In this document: positions 1-10,870 of the stretch, piece by piece
Position numbering within the stretch: the stretch's first letter is position 1
Layout of the letters: each line of letters opens with the position of its first letter
NCBI GenBank assembly: GCA_018340805.1
Contig: JACMZG010001914.1
Location: 47,619,163 to 47,683,162, forward strand
Direction of reading: 5' to 3'
Source of the DNA: Microvelia longipes
Taxonomy: Eukaryota > Arthropoda > Insecta > Hemiptera > Veliidae
DNA length: 64,000 nucleotides
Program-made: the position numbers and the translations under genes
The notes under the pieces: model-generated
The model's database searches: none
The model's input: the letters and a program-made list of their open reading frames with translations, nothing else
What the model was told of the DNA's origin: nothing

Positions 1-700
1 TTCATCGTGATTTTTGTTTATTTCCACGTTCTTTACTAAATTCAGAATGGCAGTGAGTTAGTGGAGTCGAAATTTTGTCAAATAATAATACCTTGTTAAC
101 TGCATTATCAACTGTATTAGTCTCCATAATCAGTAATCAGTATAAGTTACGTGTTTGGGCGCTTAAGAGAAAAAAAAAGTTAAATAATATATTTAAACAA
201 TATTTTGCTCTTCATCACAATAATTCTTATTGATATGCATTTCAATTTCATTTACCTTAGGTTTTAGGCCTGATCTTTTCTTCTAATCTTCGACTTAGTT
301 TGTTAATATAGTTTGACTATTAATTTTAATAACTTGAAAATGCTCTGTGTGATGAAGAGCGAAATATTGTTTAAATATAAAATCTAAATTTTCATTTTGT
401 CTCTTAAGCGCTCTTAAATTTTTATTTTTGTCTCTGTTAACTTTTTTTTTTAATTCTTTATTTTAACAGAATAAGAATTCAATACAATACATAGTAATAA
501 GAAGTTTAGATCTGTACTTTAGATTAATAAATAATCTGTGCTGTGCAGGTTGTAATGATTTTGTTTCAATATTTATTGGGTCTTATTCATATAGATTATA
601 TATTTATTTTTAATTCTTTTTATTCAATTTTTTTTAATGAAAGCATGCAAACTGGTTCAATGTTTGCTCCAATATTTAAAATGTATAAATAAATAAAAAA
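1..700. other. AT-rich DNA, no gene seen
   Basis: I see no coding frame, RNA gene or clear repeat here. The DNA is A/T-rich with homopolymer runs. The sequence around 185-205 (ATATTTAAACAATATTT then GCTCTTCATCAC) reappears inverted near 345-380 (GTGATGAAGAGCGAAATATTGTTTAAATAT), so a small inverted-repeat element of about 200 bp is possible, centred near 280. Confidence 0.4.
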
Positions 701-708
701 AGAAAATC

Positions 709-828
709 GGGTACGGGATACCTCTGAACTTTTTCTCAACACGTCGGATTCGCTACGCTCAGCCTCAACACATCGGATTCGCTATGATCATCCTCACTAC
801 TTCGGACTCGCTTCAGTCGTCCTTAGAA
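709..828 (-). repeat. 5S-derived element, 3' tail only
   Basis: On the minus strand this ends in the GTACCCGATTTT tail that closes the more complete 5S-headed copies at 14624 and 21000. It is preceded by three rounds of a 'TCGGATTCGCTACGCTC'-like motif, the reverse of the GAGCGAAGCGAGTCCGA body motif. The 5S-like head is missing, as expected for a 5'-truncated retrocopy. Confidence 0.6.
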
Positions 829-959
829 TATAAAAAAGGAAGGGAAAGGAGATCGATAATTTGGTGGTTACTGTGATGTTTTATCTTCTATTTTACCGGA
901 AGAAAGTTAAGCGTATTAAATATATTCTATAGTATACGCTCGAGCAAAAAGAGAAAAAA

Positions 960-1120
960 TGGGATATACGATGATAACAGACACATACATATACAGATTG
1001 ATAACATTCAGAAAACTACTCAGGAGGTCTTAAAACTCCTAAATAACTTAATTCAGGATAAATCCCTGTTTCGGATTTTTTTCAAACGCAATACTTTTCC
1101 TGTATACCAACGTTATAAAT
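960..1120 (-). repeat. R1 interspersed repeat copy
   Basis: R1 is a name used only in this annotation. Diagnostic pieces, read on minus, are AAAAGTATTGCGTT, GGATTT, a GTTTCAGG-like block and a CTGAGTGGTTTTC block leading into a TGTGTGTG-rich stretch. This copy keeps all but the long TG run. Related copies lie near 1.7, 5.4, 13.7, 17.5, 19.1, 20.1, 22.3, 27.2, 46.9 and 53.1 kb. Confidence 0.6.
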
Positions 1121-1669
1121 TAGGAAAAGTAATTGTTTTTTTTATTACTTTAAAGCTCTTCAACTTCTAGAAATAAGTAAAATATATAAGTAGCATAAAC
1201 ATCATCCTATGTAGGTCGAATTTAAGTAGTTCCTTATATATTTTTTCTCAAAAAAGCATTATTTATTTTTTCGTCTTTTATAATGGAAACAGCTCTTCAA
1301 ATGCTACATTAAATAAAAAGCCATTACATAACTTGAACTACAAGTGAAAATACATCAAGATTTCCTTGAAATTCCCTGGATATACTCATCTTGAAATAAG
1401 TGCACTGATGTAATAAGAACATTTTATGTCGTTTTTATAATAAATTTGTATGAGCACCGATACCATACTTTTCGTTTAATGTATAAAATGTTAAAATAGT
1501 TATTTACATCACTAGGAAGTTAAAATTATTTTTTTTGACAAGTTGTTTTGACTTAGTTCCGAGTTGAAGGCAAAGGATGGACTATACTAATTTACAGTAG
1601 AGACGAAGATTATCTTGGAAAAATAAAATTTTAATGATTAGGCGAAGCCGAGACATTCAAAGCAGTTTT

Positions 1670-1920
1670 CCTTACCTACTAGCATAGGTTTGAGTAAAAG
1701 TACGGTGTTCACTCTAAATATCTGAAACCGATGTTTCAACATAATTATCGAGGCATTTTCATGAAGTTTTGAGTGGTTTTTTCATCATGCTTTCTGTGTG
1801 TGTGCGTGTCTTTGTCACGCATGAATCCCACGGTGTTTTAGCGAGTGGAAACTTGACACAAAAATGAGACTCAGGGTCCTTACCTACTAGCATAGGTTTA
1901 AGAAAAAGAATTGTGTTCAC
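1670..1920 (+). repeat. R1 copy inside a ~208-bp partial duplication
   Basis: The R1 diagnostics (ATAATTATCGAGGC, TTTTGAGTGGTTTT, TGTGTGTGTGCGTG) are in plus orientation. A ~43-bp block starting CCTTACCTACTAGCATAGG occurs at 1670-1712 and again at 1878-1920 with few mismatches, so the R1 core sits between long direct repeats. This could be a partial tandem duplication rather than a target-site duplication, since the repeated block is longer than usual for retroinsertion. Confidence 0.6.
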
Positions 1921-2214
1921 AATAATAATGAGGCAAATAGAGCACTCAAGAAAACAAAACCAATTTTATTCTGACAAATAATTGATGTTGAAATTTAAAT
2001 TGTATTTGTTTGTTTCAGGTAAATATGGGATTTCAAAATGACTAGAAAGAATACTATGTGTGTAAGTTTACTCTTATGACCTTCATTTTATTCCATGGAC
2101 TCATAATGACGATGTAGTTTTTTATTGTGTTAAACGAGTACCTTACCAAAAACAATTTTGTTCTCACTTGCTGAATTGGCTTCTTTATAACTTAGTAAAT
2201 GATATAAAGAAAAC

Positions 2215-2640
2215 TTAGGCCCGCATATTTTCCTGAAGGCACTCTTAAAATGGCCTTCATGGGGCCTAACACTAGCTTGATATGTATAGTAGCATTTTTA
2301 ATACACTTACCTAAAGAAAGACATAAGGCCACCTTAAGGATGCCATAAGGGGGGGTCAAAAATTAGCTTGATATGTATAGCAGCATTTCAAATACACTTA
2401 CCTAAGAAGAAACTTAAGGATGTCTTAAGGTGGTCTAAAACTAGCTTGATATGTATAGCAGCATTTCCAATCAACATGTATAAATAAAGTCTTAAGACCA
2501 CCTTTTGGGCCCTTAAGGTAGCCTTAAGTGGTCAAAACTAGCTTGAAATGTTTTTTTTTTTTATATTTCCAATACCTAATGAAAGTCTTACGCCTCCTTG
2601 AGGGTGGGTTCCTTAAGGAAGCGTAATTGCTCCCCAAAGA
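2215..2640 (+). repeat. Degenerate ~80-100-bp tandem repeat, 4 units
   Basis: Four units each carry ACTAGCTTGATATGTATAG (about 2272, 2373, 2441 and 2538), then AGCATTT, then CACTTACCTAA and a run of CTTAAGG palindromes. The CCTTAAGG/CTTAAGAC motifs are self-complementary, so each unit can form small hairpins. Units differ by indels. Confidence 0.7.
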
Positions 2641-2644
2641 AATA

Positions 2645-4190
2645 GGTAAAAAAAATTATTGGAATATGAGTCATAATTTAAAATAAACAATGTTTTAATA
2701 TGCAAGAATTATGTTTCAATGACTTAAGAAAATAAATAAGTTTTTTATAATTAAGTTTTTATAGATTCTGAACTTAGGCTAGTATTTGTAAAAAACGCTC
2801 AGCTTGCAAAAACTTATTGTTGAGTGAGATATACTGTGTGTGATTTCGTGACTATCACAACAAATCATTAATATGGGTTTGGTATCTTGTCAATACTGTG
2901 GAACCTGTGTTTAAAAGTAGTTTTAGAATTGATATTCCTATAATATCTCTATTATTTAATTATATATTTGGATCTCAATTCAAATTTAGTTTTCAACCGT
3001 TATGTTGAACTAAACGTTTTTTACTATAAGCCAGTGTTTCACTTGATTCAATTCTCAAAAAGCATGAAATGTGAAACCTAAATATTTCTTTGTGAGATTT
3101 TACGGAATTTGAAGGGTTTCAATCTCGTATTAACGTGAAATGTAGGATGAACCCCCCAACTAGTTCGATTTAATCAAGAGTGGTTATCTGGGAGGTCGAT
3201 TTCTTTGTTCTATACCATTTCAAAAATATAAACTGATCTTGCAGCCATAAAAGCCGAAATGCACTGTTTTACCCAGGCTCTATATTCGTTCATAATCGCT
3301 GAAACACCCAATTTCAGTTTTTCGTTTTTAAACAGTACTCGTCATTCTTACACATCAAGCCATTAATGTCAAACTCCTTCCGAGGATTTGAGTGAAATCC
3401 AGCGAAATGAAGAATTCATTGAGTCATTATGAAAACATTTGCATATTTCCCTCCACCGTCTTGAAAATCTAATTTTCTTACTCGGGATCCGAAATGGGTT
3501 TGAAATACGAGATTAATTTAAAGTTACTCCAAGTATAATCCCGCAATAAACCGACCAGTTCGATATAAATGTTTAGTATGGTAATCGTTATTACAAAACT
3601 GAGTAGGTATTATTGTCATTGCATTAACAATTACCACATATTTTTAATTATTTAATTAATAGTTAATACCAGATTAAATGCATAACCAACCTTATTAGTA
3701 ATAAATATCTTAAAACACTCTGCTTGATTAACATTATTATTGAGGTTTGAATTGTAATAAACAAGTAGATGAAGGGTTAAATTTAATATATTTAATCTAA
3801 TACTAAGTAATACTTTTAATGATATTAAATTTAAGTTGCTACTTACCTTATAATATGGTGTCTGCTTGGTGGAATACTATTTTTATTCTCGGCTCAGATA
3901 GTAGGTATATTGTTATTATGAAAGAAAAGCTATAAATGTGAAGGAAAAGGGGAACTAAATGAAGGAAAAAAAGTAAATTAAATTAATTTATAAATATTTC
4001 TACATTCTTTAAAAATGCTTTATATGATCGTATTAAGTTCTCCCACAGTTGAGGAATAATACAACAGCTTTTACCATGGTCAGGTACCATATCGGTACAT
4101 TGGTGTCGTCATTTTGTACCAGTATCATTTTTCACAACGTATGATGTAACGAAGTATTATATTTATTTTTCCATCTCATAAATTCAAATA
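2645..4190. other. AT-rich DNA, no gene seen
   Basis: No frame longer than chance and no recognised repeat. The stretch 3100-3500 is somewhat less AT-rich and less repetitive than its surroundings and could be older unique sequence. Confidence 0.4.
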
Positions 4191-4194
4191 AAAT

Positions 4195-4375
4195 GCATAT
4201 AAATAAATAAATAAATATTTCTTTATTTCACCATACATATTATAAATGTAGTCACAATTACACTTATAGACATAATAAGTTATTTATTACAATTAATTAA
4301 TTAAAATTATGATTATAATAGGGCACCCCCGCATGAGTTACTCGTGTGCGGGAGTGGTCGCAAGTAATTTCTTTT
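4195..4375 (-). repeat. Possible 3' end of a non-LTR retrotransposon
   Basis: On minus, a GC-rich segment (CACTCCCGCACACGAGTAACTC) runs into AT-rich sequence, then an AATAAAG-like signal, and ends in (TTTA)n at about 4195-4220. Short terminal repeats of this sort are common at 3' ends of jockey/CR1-like LINEs. There is no coding remnant, so the assignment is only suggestive. Confidence 0.3.
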
Positions 4376-4845
4376 TATATTTATAAATATATAAAATGTA
4401 TAACTTATACAAATATTAATATAAATAGTTGATAAATATGTGCATGTTTATTAAAAATATTGAAAGAAAAATATCGATTTGATATAGAGTAGGAAATAAT
4501 ATTTATCAAAGGTTATATAGTGAACACTTTATGATGAGATATTAAATAAATAATAATAAAATCTTCTTAATTGAATTTGAGCTAAAAGTAAAGTTAACAA
4601 CATAATAACTGCTAACAATGCTTTAATGAGTGCAAATCTGACGGCTTTTATTTTTTAATATGTGTAATTAGACTTTTTTTGTATAAATTTATTATTATTT
4701 TAATTAATTAATATTTTAATTAAACAAAATATTTTATATTATATTTTTATATTAATATAAACATATGTATAATATAAAAAATATATTTATATTGTTTTAT
4801 ATTAATATATTTTTATATTAATATAAAACAAGTATAATATAAACA
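4376..4845. other. Very AT-rich DNA, no gene seen
   Basis: Nearly pure A/T with imperfect TTTTATATTAATATA-type repeats around 4735-4830. Nothing coding is visible. Confidence 0.5.
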
Positions 4846-4847
4846 AC

Positions 4848-5050
4848 CTCAGGGTTGCTAAGCTCATCCTTCCACCTTCCAACTCGCTTCGCTCGTCTTC
4901 AAAAATACAGTTTGCCAAATTGGTACTGCAAGGTGCCTTCGGACTCGCTTCACTCGTCTTCAGATAGTAAATGCATCCGCATTATTCTCAGCGGTCATCC
5001 ATACAGCACTGACCACGCTCATTGCTTCTTAATTTTTATGATCCAACAAA
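4848..5050 (-). repeat. 5S rRNA-derived element with head
   Basis: Read on minus, 5047-4985 resembles the 3' half of metazoan 5S rRNA: TTAAGAAGCAATGAGCGTGG, then TCAGTGCTGTATGGATGACCGCTGAGAATAA. This corresponds to the 5S segment around GTTAAGCAGC...GGTTAGTACCTGGATGGGTGACCGCCTGGGAATAC. It is followed by TCTGAAGACGAGTGAAGCGAGTCCGAAG, the body shared by other copies here. It is a repeat, not a 5S gene, because only the internal promoter region is kept. R1 follows on its 5' side. Confidence 0.75.
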
Positions 5051-5389
5051 AGTTATGGATAGTATATCCATTGTCGTATTGAAACGAAACTAAGTGTACT
5101 TATTTATTAGGTAATGGTACACACATGTACCAAATTTCAACCCAATTAAATCATTTTCCAAGTGTTTGCAATTTTTTAAAAAAAAACTTGCACAAATCAT
5201 TTAATAAAAATTGAATTATTGCTGATAATAAGATGAAACTTGGCACATATATTAGTCACATGCGTGCCAAATCTCAATTTGATCGTATTTTTTCCGCATT
5301 TTATGATTTTTCGAAATGTTCGCTGAGTCATAATTGCGGGTTAATGACGTCTTAAAAAATATTTTTCGAAAAGCACAACTACAGAAGTA

Positions 5390-5481
5390 GACTGCTTTTT
5401 TGTACAAAATGTCAACTCTCTAGTATAAATACACTGGGAGCTACGATAATAGTAGTCACACACACACATACAGACTGACAA
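5390..5481 (-). repeat. R1 fragment, left side of hammerhead insertion
   Basis: TCAACTCTCTAGTATAAAT, then CACACACACATACAGACTGACAA, is R1 in minus orientation. It breaks at 5481 and resumes after 5786, so R1 was the target of the insertion at 5482-5786. Confidence 0.7.
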
Positions 5482-5786
5482 ATATCATTTTGATACTATC
5501 GAAATTTGCAAAACATGAATAGTTGACACAATATAATTGTGCGAGAGACACCAAGGATGTGGTAAGTACTTTACATTATATTCTTCGGAATTAATTGAAG
5601 ATCAGAGTGGGTTCGAGCTCTGTTGGCGCCCTGATGAGTTAGACGTAACGAAACAGAGTGGGACATGACATTATGTCGAGCCATCAATGATGACGAATGT
5701 CGAATGATGGAACAGTTCCCAGATGTAACAATGCATTTGCTGTTACATTTCCTTTGGTGTCTCTCGCACAATATATTGTGTCAACA
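5482..5786 (+). mobile_element. Single hammerhead-ribozyme element with TSD
   Basis: One ~305-bp copy of the repeat that forms the array at 60.3-64 kb. It lies between direct repeats AGACTGACAA (5472-5481) and AGACAGACAA (5787-5796), a 10-bp target duplication with one mismatch inside R1. The ribozyme core is at 5618-5658. The first ~74 bp are inverted relative to the rest, so GACACAATATAATTGTGCGAGAGACACC at the left is mirrored by GGTGTCTCTCGCACAATATATTGTGTC at the right. This looks like an inverted 5' end, as in twin-primed retroinsertions, or like terminal inverted repeats. Confidence 0.75.
5618..5658 (+). ncRNA. Hammerhead ribozyme motif, diverged
   Basis: Order: CTCTG (stem III, 3' strand), TT, GGCGCC, CTGATGA, GTTA-GACG-TAAC (stem II, perfect 4 bp with a 4-nt loop), GAAA, CAGAG (stem III, 5' strand). 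The conserved catalytic boxes CUGAUGA and GAAA are intact. The cleavage triplet is GTT here instead of the GTC of the array copies; GUU is normally slow. Stem I would be the self-complementary GGCGCC with no loop, so one molecule cannot close it and a dimer is implied. Confidence 0.7.
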
Positions 5787-5796
5787 AGACAGACAA

Positions 5797-6790
5797 CTTT
5801 GCAAAAAAACACTCATGAGTTTCTTAGTACTGGATGGGTGAACTTTGCAAAAAATACTCATGAGGCCTTCCTTTTAGTACCTGGATGGGTGAACTTTGCA
5901 AAAAACACTCATGAGGCCTTCCTTTTAGTACCTGGATGGGTGGAACTTTGCAAAAAATACCATGAGGCCTTCCTTTTAGTTCCTGGATGGGTGAACTTTG
6001 CAAAAAACCACTCATGGCCTTCCTTTTTAGTACCTGGATGGTGAACTTTGCAAAAAACTCATGAGGCCTTCCTTTAGTACCTGGATGGTGAACTTTGCAA
6101 AAAATACTCATGAGGCCTTCCTTTTAGTACTGGATGGGTGAACTTTGCAAAACACTCATGAGGCCTTAGTACCTGGATGGGTGAACTTTGCAAAAAACAC
6201 TCATGAGGCCTTCCTTTTTAGTAACCTGGATGGGTGAAACTTTGCAAAAAATAACTCATGAGCTTCCTTTATACCTGGATGGGTGAACTTTGCAAAAATA
6301 CTCATGAGGCCTTCCTTTTAGTACGGATGGTGAACTTTGCAAAAAATCTCATGAGGCCTTCCTTTTAGTAACCTGGATGGGTGAACTTTGCAAAAAATAC
6401 TCATGAGGCCTTCCTTTTATACCTGGATGGGTGAACCTTTGCAAAAAACACTCATGAGGCCTTCCTTTTTAGTACCTGGATGGGTGAACTTTGCAAAAAA
6501 TACTCATGAGGCCTTCCTTTTAGTACCTGGATGGGTGAACTTTGCAAAAAATACTCACGAGGCCTTCCTTTTAGTACCTGGTTGGCTTTGCAAAAAATAC
6601 TCATGAGCCTTCCTTATGATGTGACCTGGAGTACACAAAAAATACTCCATGAGGCCTTCCTTTTAGTATGGTGAACTTTGCAAAAATACTCACGAGGCCT
6701 TCTTTTAGTACCTGGATGGGTGAACTTTGCAAAAATATCACACCTTCCTTTTAGTGAGGGTGAACTTTGCTTGAGGCCTTCTTTTAGTAC
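5797..6790 (+). repeat. ~58-bp minisatellite of fused R1 and 5S pieces
   Basis: About 17 units of roughly 58 bp. Each unit joins AACTTTGCAAAAAACACTCA (an R1 segment, cf. 53130-53150) to GGCCTTCCTTT and then TAGTACCTGGATGGGTGA, a stretch of 5S rRNA including the intermediate element. The array starts directly in R1 (5787-5820) and ends directly in a 5S-derived head (6785-6845), so it was seeded at an R1/5S junction. Units carry many 1-bp indels. The frames through it are by-products. Confidence 0.85.
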
Positions 6791-6850
6791 CTGGTTGGGT
6801 GACCGGTGGGAATAAAACGGATGTTTGTACTGTCCTACGACGACCAATGT
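6785..6850 (+). repeat. 5S-derived head fragment closing the minisatellite
   Basis: TTAGTACCTGGTTGGGTGAC, then CGGTGGGAATAAAACGGATG, continues past the minisatellite unit into the downstream part of the 5S-like head, then CTGTCCTACGACGACC in place of the usual TCTGAAGACGAGC. This is the likely parent of the 5S piece in each unit. Confidence 0.65.
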
Positions 6851-6854
6851 GAGG

Positions 6855-7670
6855 TAATTAGATTGGCGACATTCTGAACTTCTCTAGACATTTCAAAGTT
6901 TTAAACATCATTGTGATACCAAAGAATTTTATAATTGAATTCCATATTATGCGATAAAAATTTATTTTACCACTATTCATCTAAATTGCCATTAGGATAA
7001 ATTATTTCCTTGGACCCATTGGCATTAAAATGTCTTTATCTTTAGAATCAGTTTGATTATGGAGATTGTAAGGGATATTAATTACTAATTTGTTGATTGT
7101 TAAGATGATTTTTCTATCATACGACATTGAGAAACAAATTGTTTGAAGTATTTTTTAAAACTTTAAAACAATTTGTCGTTTTAATTCAACGACAAATTAA
7201 ATAAAGTAAGTTATTAAATACTTTATCATCTACTCATTGAACGGACCTTATCTGTTGGCAAACTTATGTGTTGTCAGTCAATTCTGTTAAAATAAGTGTG
7301 ATTTTATAAAATAAGGTTTCTTAGCAGAACATTCAAACATTAAAGCAACCTTGGTTTAAGTAACCATGGATTATAAGTACTTTACTGGCACGGGCTGGGT
7401 ACTCTCCCGATGAATAAAACATATGATAAAAGACAAAGGGCAAAGGACACATATATTAGGCTACAAAGGGTTTTATTCACCCTTCTCTTTATAATATCTT
7501 ATATTTCCCTTTTAAATCCCTTTAAACAATATACTTTTTGGAAAAAAATACCTGTATGCTTTTTTCGCGAGGTGGAAATGCGTTGGTATGATTTAAAATA
7601 TTTTTATATGCACGCTACTATATTTGTTTATCATGTCATTTAGGGTGCTGGGAATAAGGAACTAACCCGT
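6855..7670. other. AT-rich DNA, no gene seen
   Basis: No supported gene. A 77-codon frame at 7410-7643 (plus) has no recognisable domain and a composition like its surroundings. A small inverted repeat (AAACAATTTG / CAAATTGTTT) lies near 7134-7180. Confidence 0.4.
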
Positions 7671-7676
7671 TATCAA

Positions 7677-7700
7677 TGGCAAATACAATAGTATTTGCCA
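7677..7700. repeat. Perfect 10-bp hairpin before the 15-bp array
   Basis: TGGCAAATAC-AATA-GTATTTGCCA is a perfect inverted repeat with a 4-nt loop. It contains the AAATAC core of the 15-bp array that follows, so the array may have been seeded from one arm. Confidence 0.8.
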
Positions 7701-7701
7701 T

Positions 7702-8015
7702 AAGTGTAAATACTATAAGAGCAAATACCATGAGTTTAAATACCAAAAGTGTAAATATCATTAATGTAAATACCATGAGTGTAAATACCAAAAGTGTAAA
7801 TACCATTAATGTAAATACCATGAGTGTACATACCATTAATGTAAATACCATGAGTGTAAATACCAAAAGTGTAAATACCATTAATGTAAATACCATGAGG
7901 TAAATACATTAATGTAAATACCATGTGTAAATACCAAAGTGTAAATACCATTAATGTTAAATAACCATGAGTGTAAATACCAAAAGTGTACATAAAGTGT
8001 TAAATACCATGAGTC
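7702..8015 (+). repeat. 15-bp minisatellite (GTAAATACCATGAGT)
   Basis: About 20 units of 15 bp alternate between three variants: ACCATGAGT, ACCAAAAGT and ACCATTAAT. The ATG/CAA/ATT variants recur in a regular order, giving a 45-bp higher-order rhythm. Since 15 is a multiple of three, open frames run through on both strands; these low-complexity frames are not genes. Confidence 0.9.
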
Positions 8016-8394
8016 TTTAATGAGTTGTAGCATACAAACAGTTTAGAGCAAAATTGAAACTTACAGCTCTCATCTCTCTCTACGCATCTGAAGCTTTATT
8101 AATATCTTCATTTGTTCTATGCTAGTAACTGAGCTAGCTACAAACTTGGCCTTTGTGGTTTAATTTCTGTTGGCATAACCACTATCTTGGCAGGTATAGC
8201 CAAGAAAGCGATGAAAGTAGATGTCAGCTTGAAAGTTAAAGCTCCGCAGTGCTATTAGGAGACGTCTGTCTTCAAGAACCGAGCACTTTGTTCCTAGTCA
8301 CTTTCGTTATTCGTGTTGCCCGCTATCATTTTCACTGACTAAGGTTTCGGACATACAAAGGCTAAGTATATCTTTCTGACCTTCATCTCCCCCA

Positions 8395-8612
8395 GCCTGC
8401 AGAACATTAACTTTTCGTGTGGAGACAACGGAAACGTGGATCAACGGGGACGTGAATTCAAAGGCCTGGGTTGACCGGCCTTGAATTCAAGACCTCCCGA
8501 GTGTACGGTACAAGGGATAACCTCATATTGAGGTCCTTCCCCGGCTGGATTTGAACCCTCGACCTCCTGGTCGAACGCTCTACCACTGAGCTACCGGACT
8601 TGGTCATTAAAC
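8395..8612 (-). repeat. tRNA-derived SINE (family C)
   Basis: On minus, 8605-8512 is tRNA-like: CCGGTAGCTCAGTGGTAGAG has a perfect A box (TAGCTCAGTGG) and GGGTTCAAATCC is a perfect B box. The anticodon arm is TCGAC-CAGGAG-GTCGA, whose loop is 6 nt rather than 7, arguing against a working tRNA. Downstream (8510-8395) is an unrelated body with GAATTCAAGGCC repeats. No duplication of the target was found. A decayed tRNA gene is the alternative. Confidence 0.7.
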
Positions 8613-8619
8613 ATTATAT

Positions 8620-10700
8620 TATCCTTAAAGTGACGGAACCAAGACCTTAGAATTGACTATTTTTTAAAGTTTTATTTATTTATTTTGGGTTTCCCCATTT
8701 GACGATTTTCTCTCAAAATCACTGTCAAATCGTTTTAACTGTAAATTTCTCAACAAGATTTTCAAGACTAAGACCGAGGTGGTCTTCACATTCCGATATT
8801 TAAACTGAATATAATTTATTTAAAAGAACGATGAATTAAAAGATCTGTCGACTACATAGTTAAAAAACCCTAAGTATAATTAGCATAATCAAATATAAAT
8901 TGAAAGACAAATAAGAATCCACTATAATTCAAATTATAAAATATTGAATTCCAATAAACAGGTTATTTTCCCGGCATAAAAAAGTAAAGAAAATTGAGAG
9001 AGAAAACCCGAAGCTTGAATTTGTCGCTGTCAAATTAAATGCAAATAAATTTATTCTTCCTCATCTTCCTCTTCTGATATAAAATGAAAAAAAACCTTCT
9101 GTTATTAATAGTATCAGCGTCATAATTCTGCTGCTATTTAATCAATAGTTTAAAATTATTTAAACATTTTCAATTTGATTGATGAACTTGTATTTTAAGT
9201 TATAATTTTAATGATATTGACTGACATATTAGTTTTTTAATACTCTAGTTGCTTTTATTAGGTTGGCAATCCTTTTTATTTCATTTCATTATTTCCTGCT
9301 CTTTTGTTTTTATTTCCCAATAGGTTTGTTCTTTTATCAAACATTTTTTCTTTTATTTATTCATTCGATTTTTTCTCGCATTTTCCCTTTGTTAAGTGAA
9401 TTTAAAAAAGATTCTTCTATAAGTCAATGTTAGTTTAAATTTAATTAAATAAGTATATAACCTAAAAGTAATATAAGTATATAAGTTAAAAATAATTTTT
9501 AAGTAAATATTACTGTAGTGGCTTTATAATTATTATTAAAATCAAATAGCTTTTGATGTTGAAATGGCTACAATATCTAAATTATTTAAACCAAATATAA
9601 TTTAAAACTATGCAGCATTAAAGTCTACTTTGTAAAGAAATCCTTAATACCAAAATAGGTCTGTAATGTAAAATCTTAGATGAAGATCTTAGTTAAAAAT
9701 ATGTATCAATATAATGAAGTAATTCTACTATCTTAGTAAAAAATATGTAACAATATAATGAAGTTTTGTAGGAACTCACTGACAGGGGTCTTTATTATTT
9801 TAAAGTATTTTATAAGTATACGTGTCTCACATACTAGGTCTTAAGTATATTGTGTGCGAGTTCATTGATGGGTGTGTGTGTGTGAAAGGATACATTTATT
9901 ACAACCTTATATACATGAGTGTGATATTTTTACAGGCTTTTTTCCTCTCTTCTTAAAAAATATATTCTCTTTACAACATGGGCCAAAAGGTAGGAAGCTT
10001 TACTTCCATACTGAAGGAGCAAAAAAAGTACCTCGGGTTGTATGACCCAGCTTAACCCTCCTACACTTGCATGCATGTATTGCACGGTTTAGCATATCTA
10101 AACCACTTCTACAACCTGTGTCTCTTTTTCATATGATATAAACCTGGGTTAAAGTTTTTTTTTTTCGTTTCTACAACTTCTTCCTTTAAAAGAAGAAAGT
10201 AAAAAAAAAATAAAAAAGTGAATCTAAAACAAACTTATCCCAGGAGTCTTTTCGTAACTTCGTAAGACTCTCTTTTAATACAACCAATATTCTGATTCAA
10301 AAAACTTGTACTACACGATTTTTTATTTTCATTTCGAGTCGGAAGAGCATAGCGTGTTATCAACACATGTTGAGATAAGCGTTTATTTCCCCTGTGTAAG
10401 ATTACTATCGCTTTGATTTTTAGTATTCTACCCATTGAAAAGTCACTAGATTTTCTATCTAACATTATTTTTCCTTTAGATACAAAAATTTTTCCTTAGT
10501 TTTGTTAGTTAGTTTTTCAATCCGGCTTTCCAGATTAAAAAATAATAATTTAACTATCATTTCTTTTAACTTGTGACATTGGAGGAAGTCAAGTAGGAAA
10601 AATGCTCCATCAATGTGGTTATTTTTCTTACGAAAAACAATTTGTTAAGCAGATATTGCTAAAAAAATATTTTATTAATTGCCTAATAATTAATTTCCTG
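8620..10700. other. AT-rich DNA, no gene seen
   Basis: Mostly A/T-rich without recognisable features. A (TG)n run lies near 9867-9884. The segment 9960-10150 is less AT-rich (CTCCTACACTTGCATGCATG) and may be an unidentified repeat. A 76-codon minus frame at 10235-10465 has no recognised motif. Confidence 0.35.
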
Positions 10701-10719
10701 TAAAAAAATTCTTAATAGA

Positions 10720-10782
10720 CACAATATAATTGTGCGAGAGATTTTCATGTCACAATATTATTGTGTCAACTATTCATGGACC
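10720..10782. repeat. Tiny inverted remnant of the hammerhead element
   Basis: GACACAATATAATTGTGCGAGAGA (10721-10742) is the terminal block of the hammerhead repeat in one orientation. After TTTTCATG it is followed by TCACAATATTATTGTGTCAACTATTCATG in the other. Only the two inverted ends remain, with no ribozyme core. This suggests that the inverted ends are a real structural part of the element, not peculiar to the 5482 copy. Confidence 0.6.
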
Positions 10783-10870
10783 TAATTTTAAAATTAAGGC
10801 GATGGCGCGGATGCTGGGGGGGGGGTCAAACATAAAATGTTTGGGACAAGCTCCCAGTATTGGAGAGTGA

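Noticed and set aside
4985..5047. A genuine 5S rRNA gene
   Set aside because: Only the internal half is recognisable, with many substitutions, and the same segment recurs at several loci with a shared non-ribosomal body and tail.
5697..6847. Frames with repeated VPGWVNFAKNTHEA-type peptides
   Set aside because: They come from the ~58-bp minisatellite, which is made of R1 and 5S fragments; 58 is not a multiple of three and frames survive only through indels.
8512..8605. Functional tRNA gene
   Set aside because: The A and B boxes are good, but the anticodon loop is one base short and an unrelated body follows, so a SINE is more likely. The other tRNA-like heads (20.4, 22.7, 52.1, 55.0 kb) are likewise parts of SINEs with target duplications or bodies.
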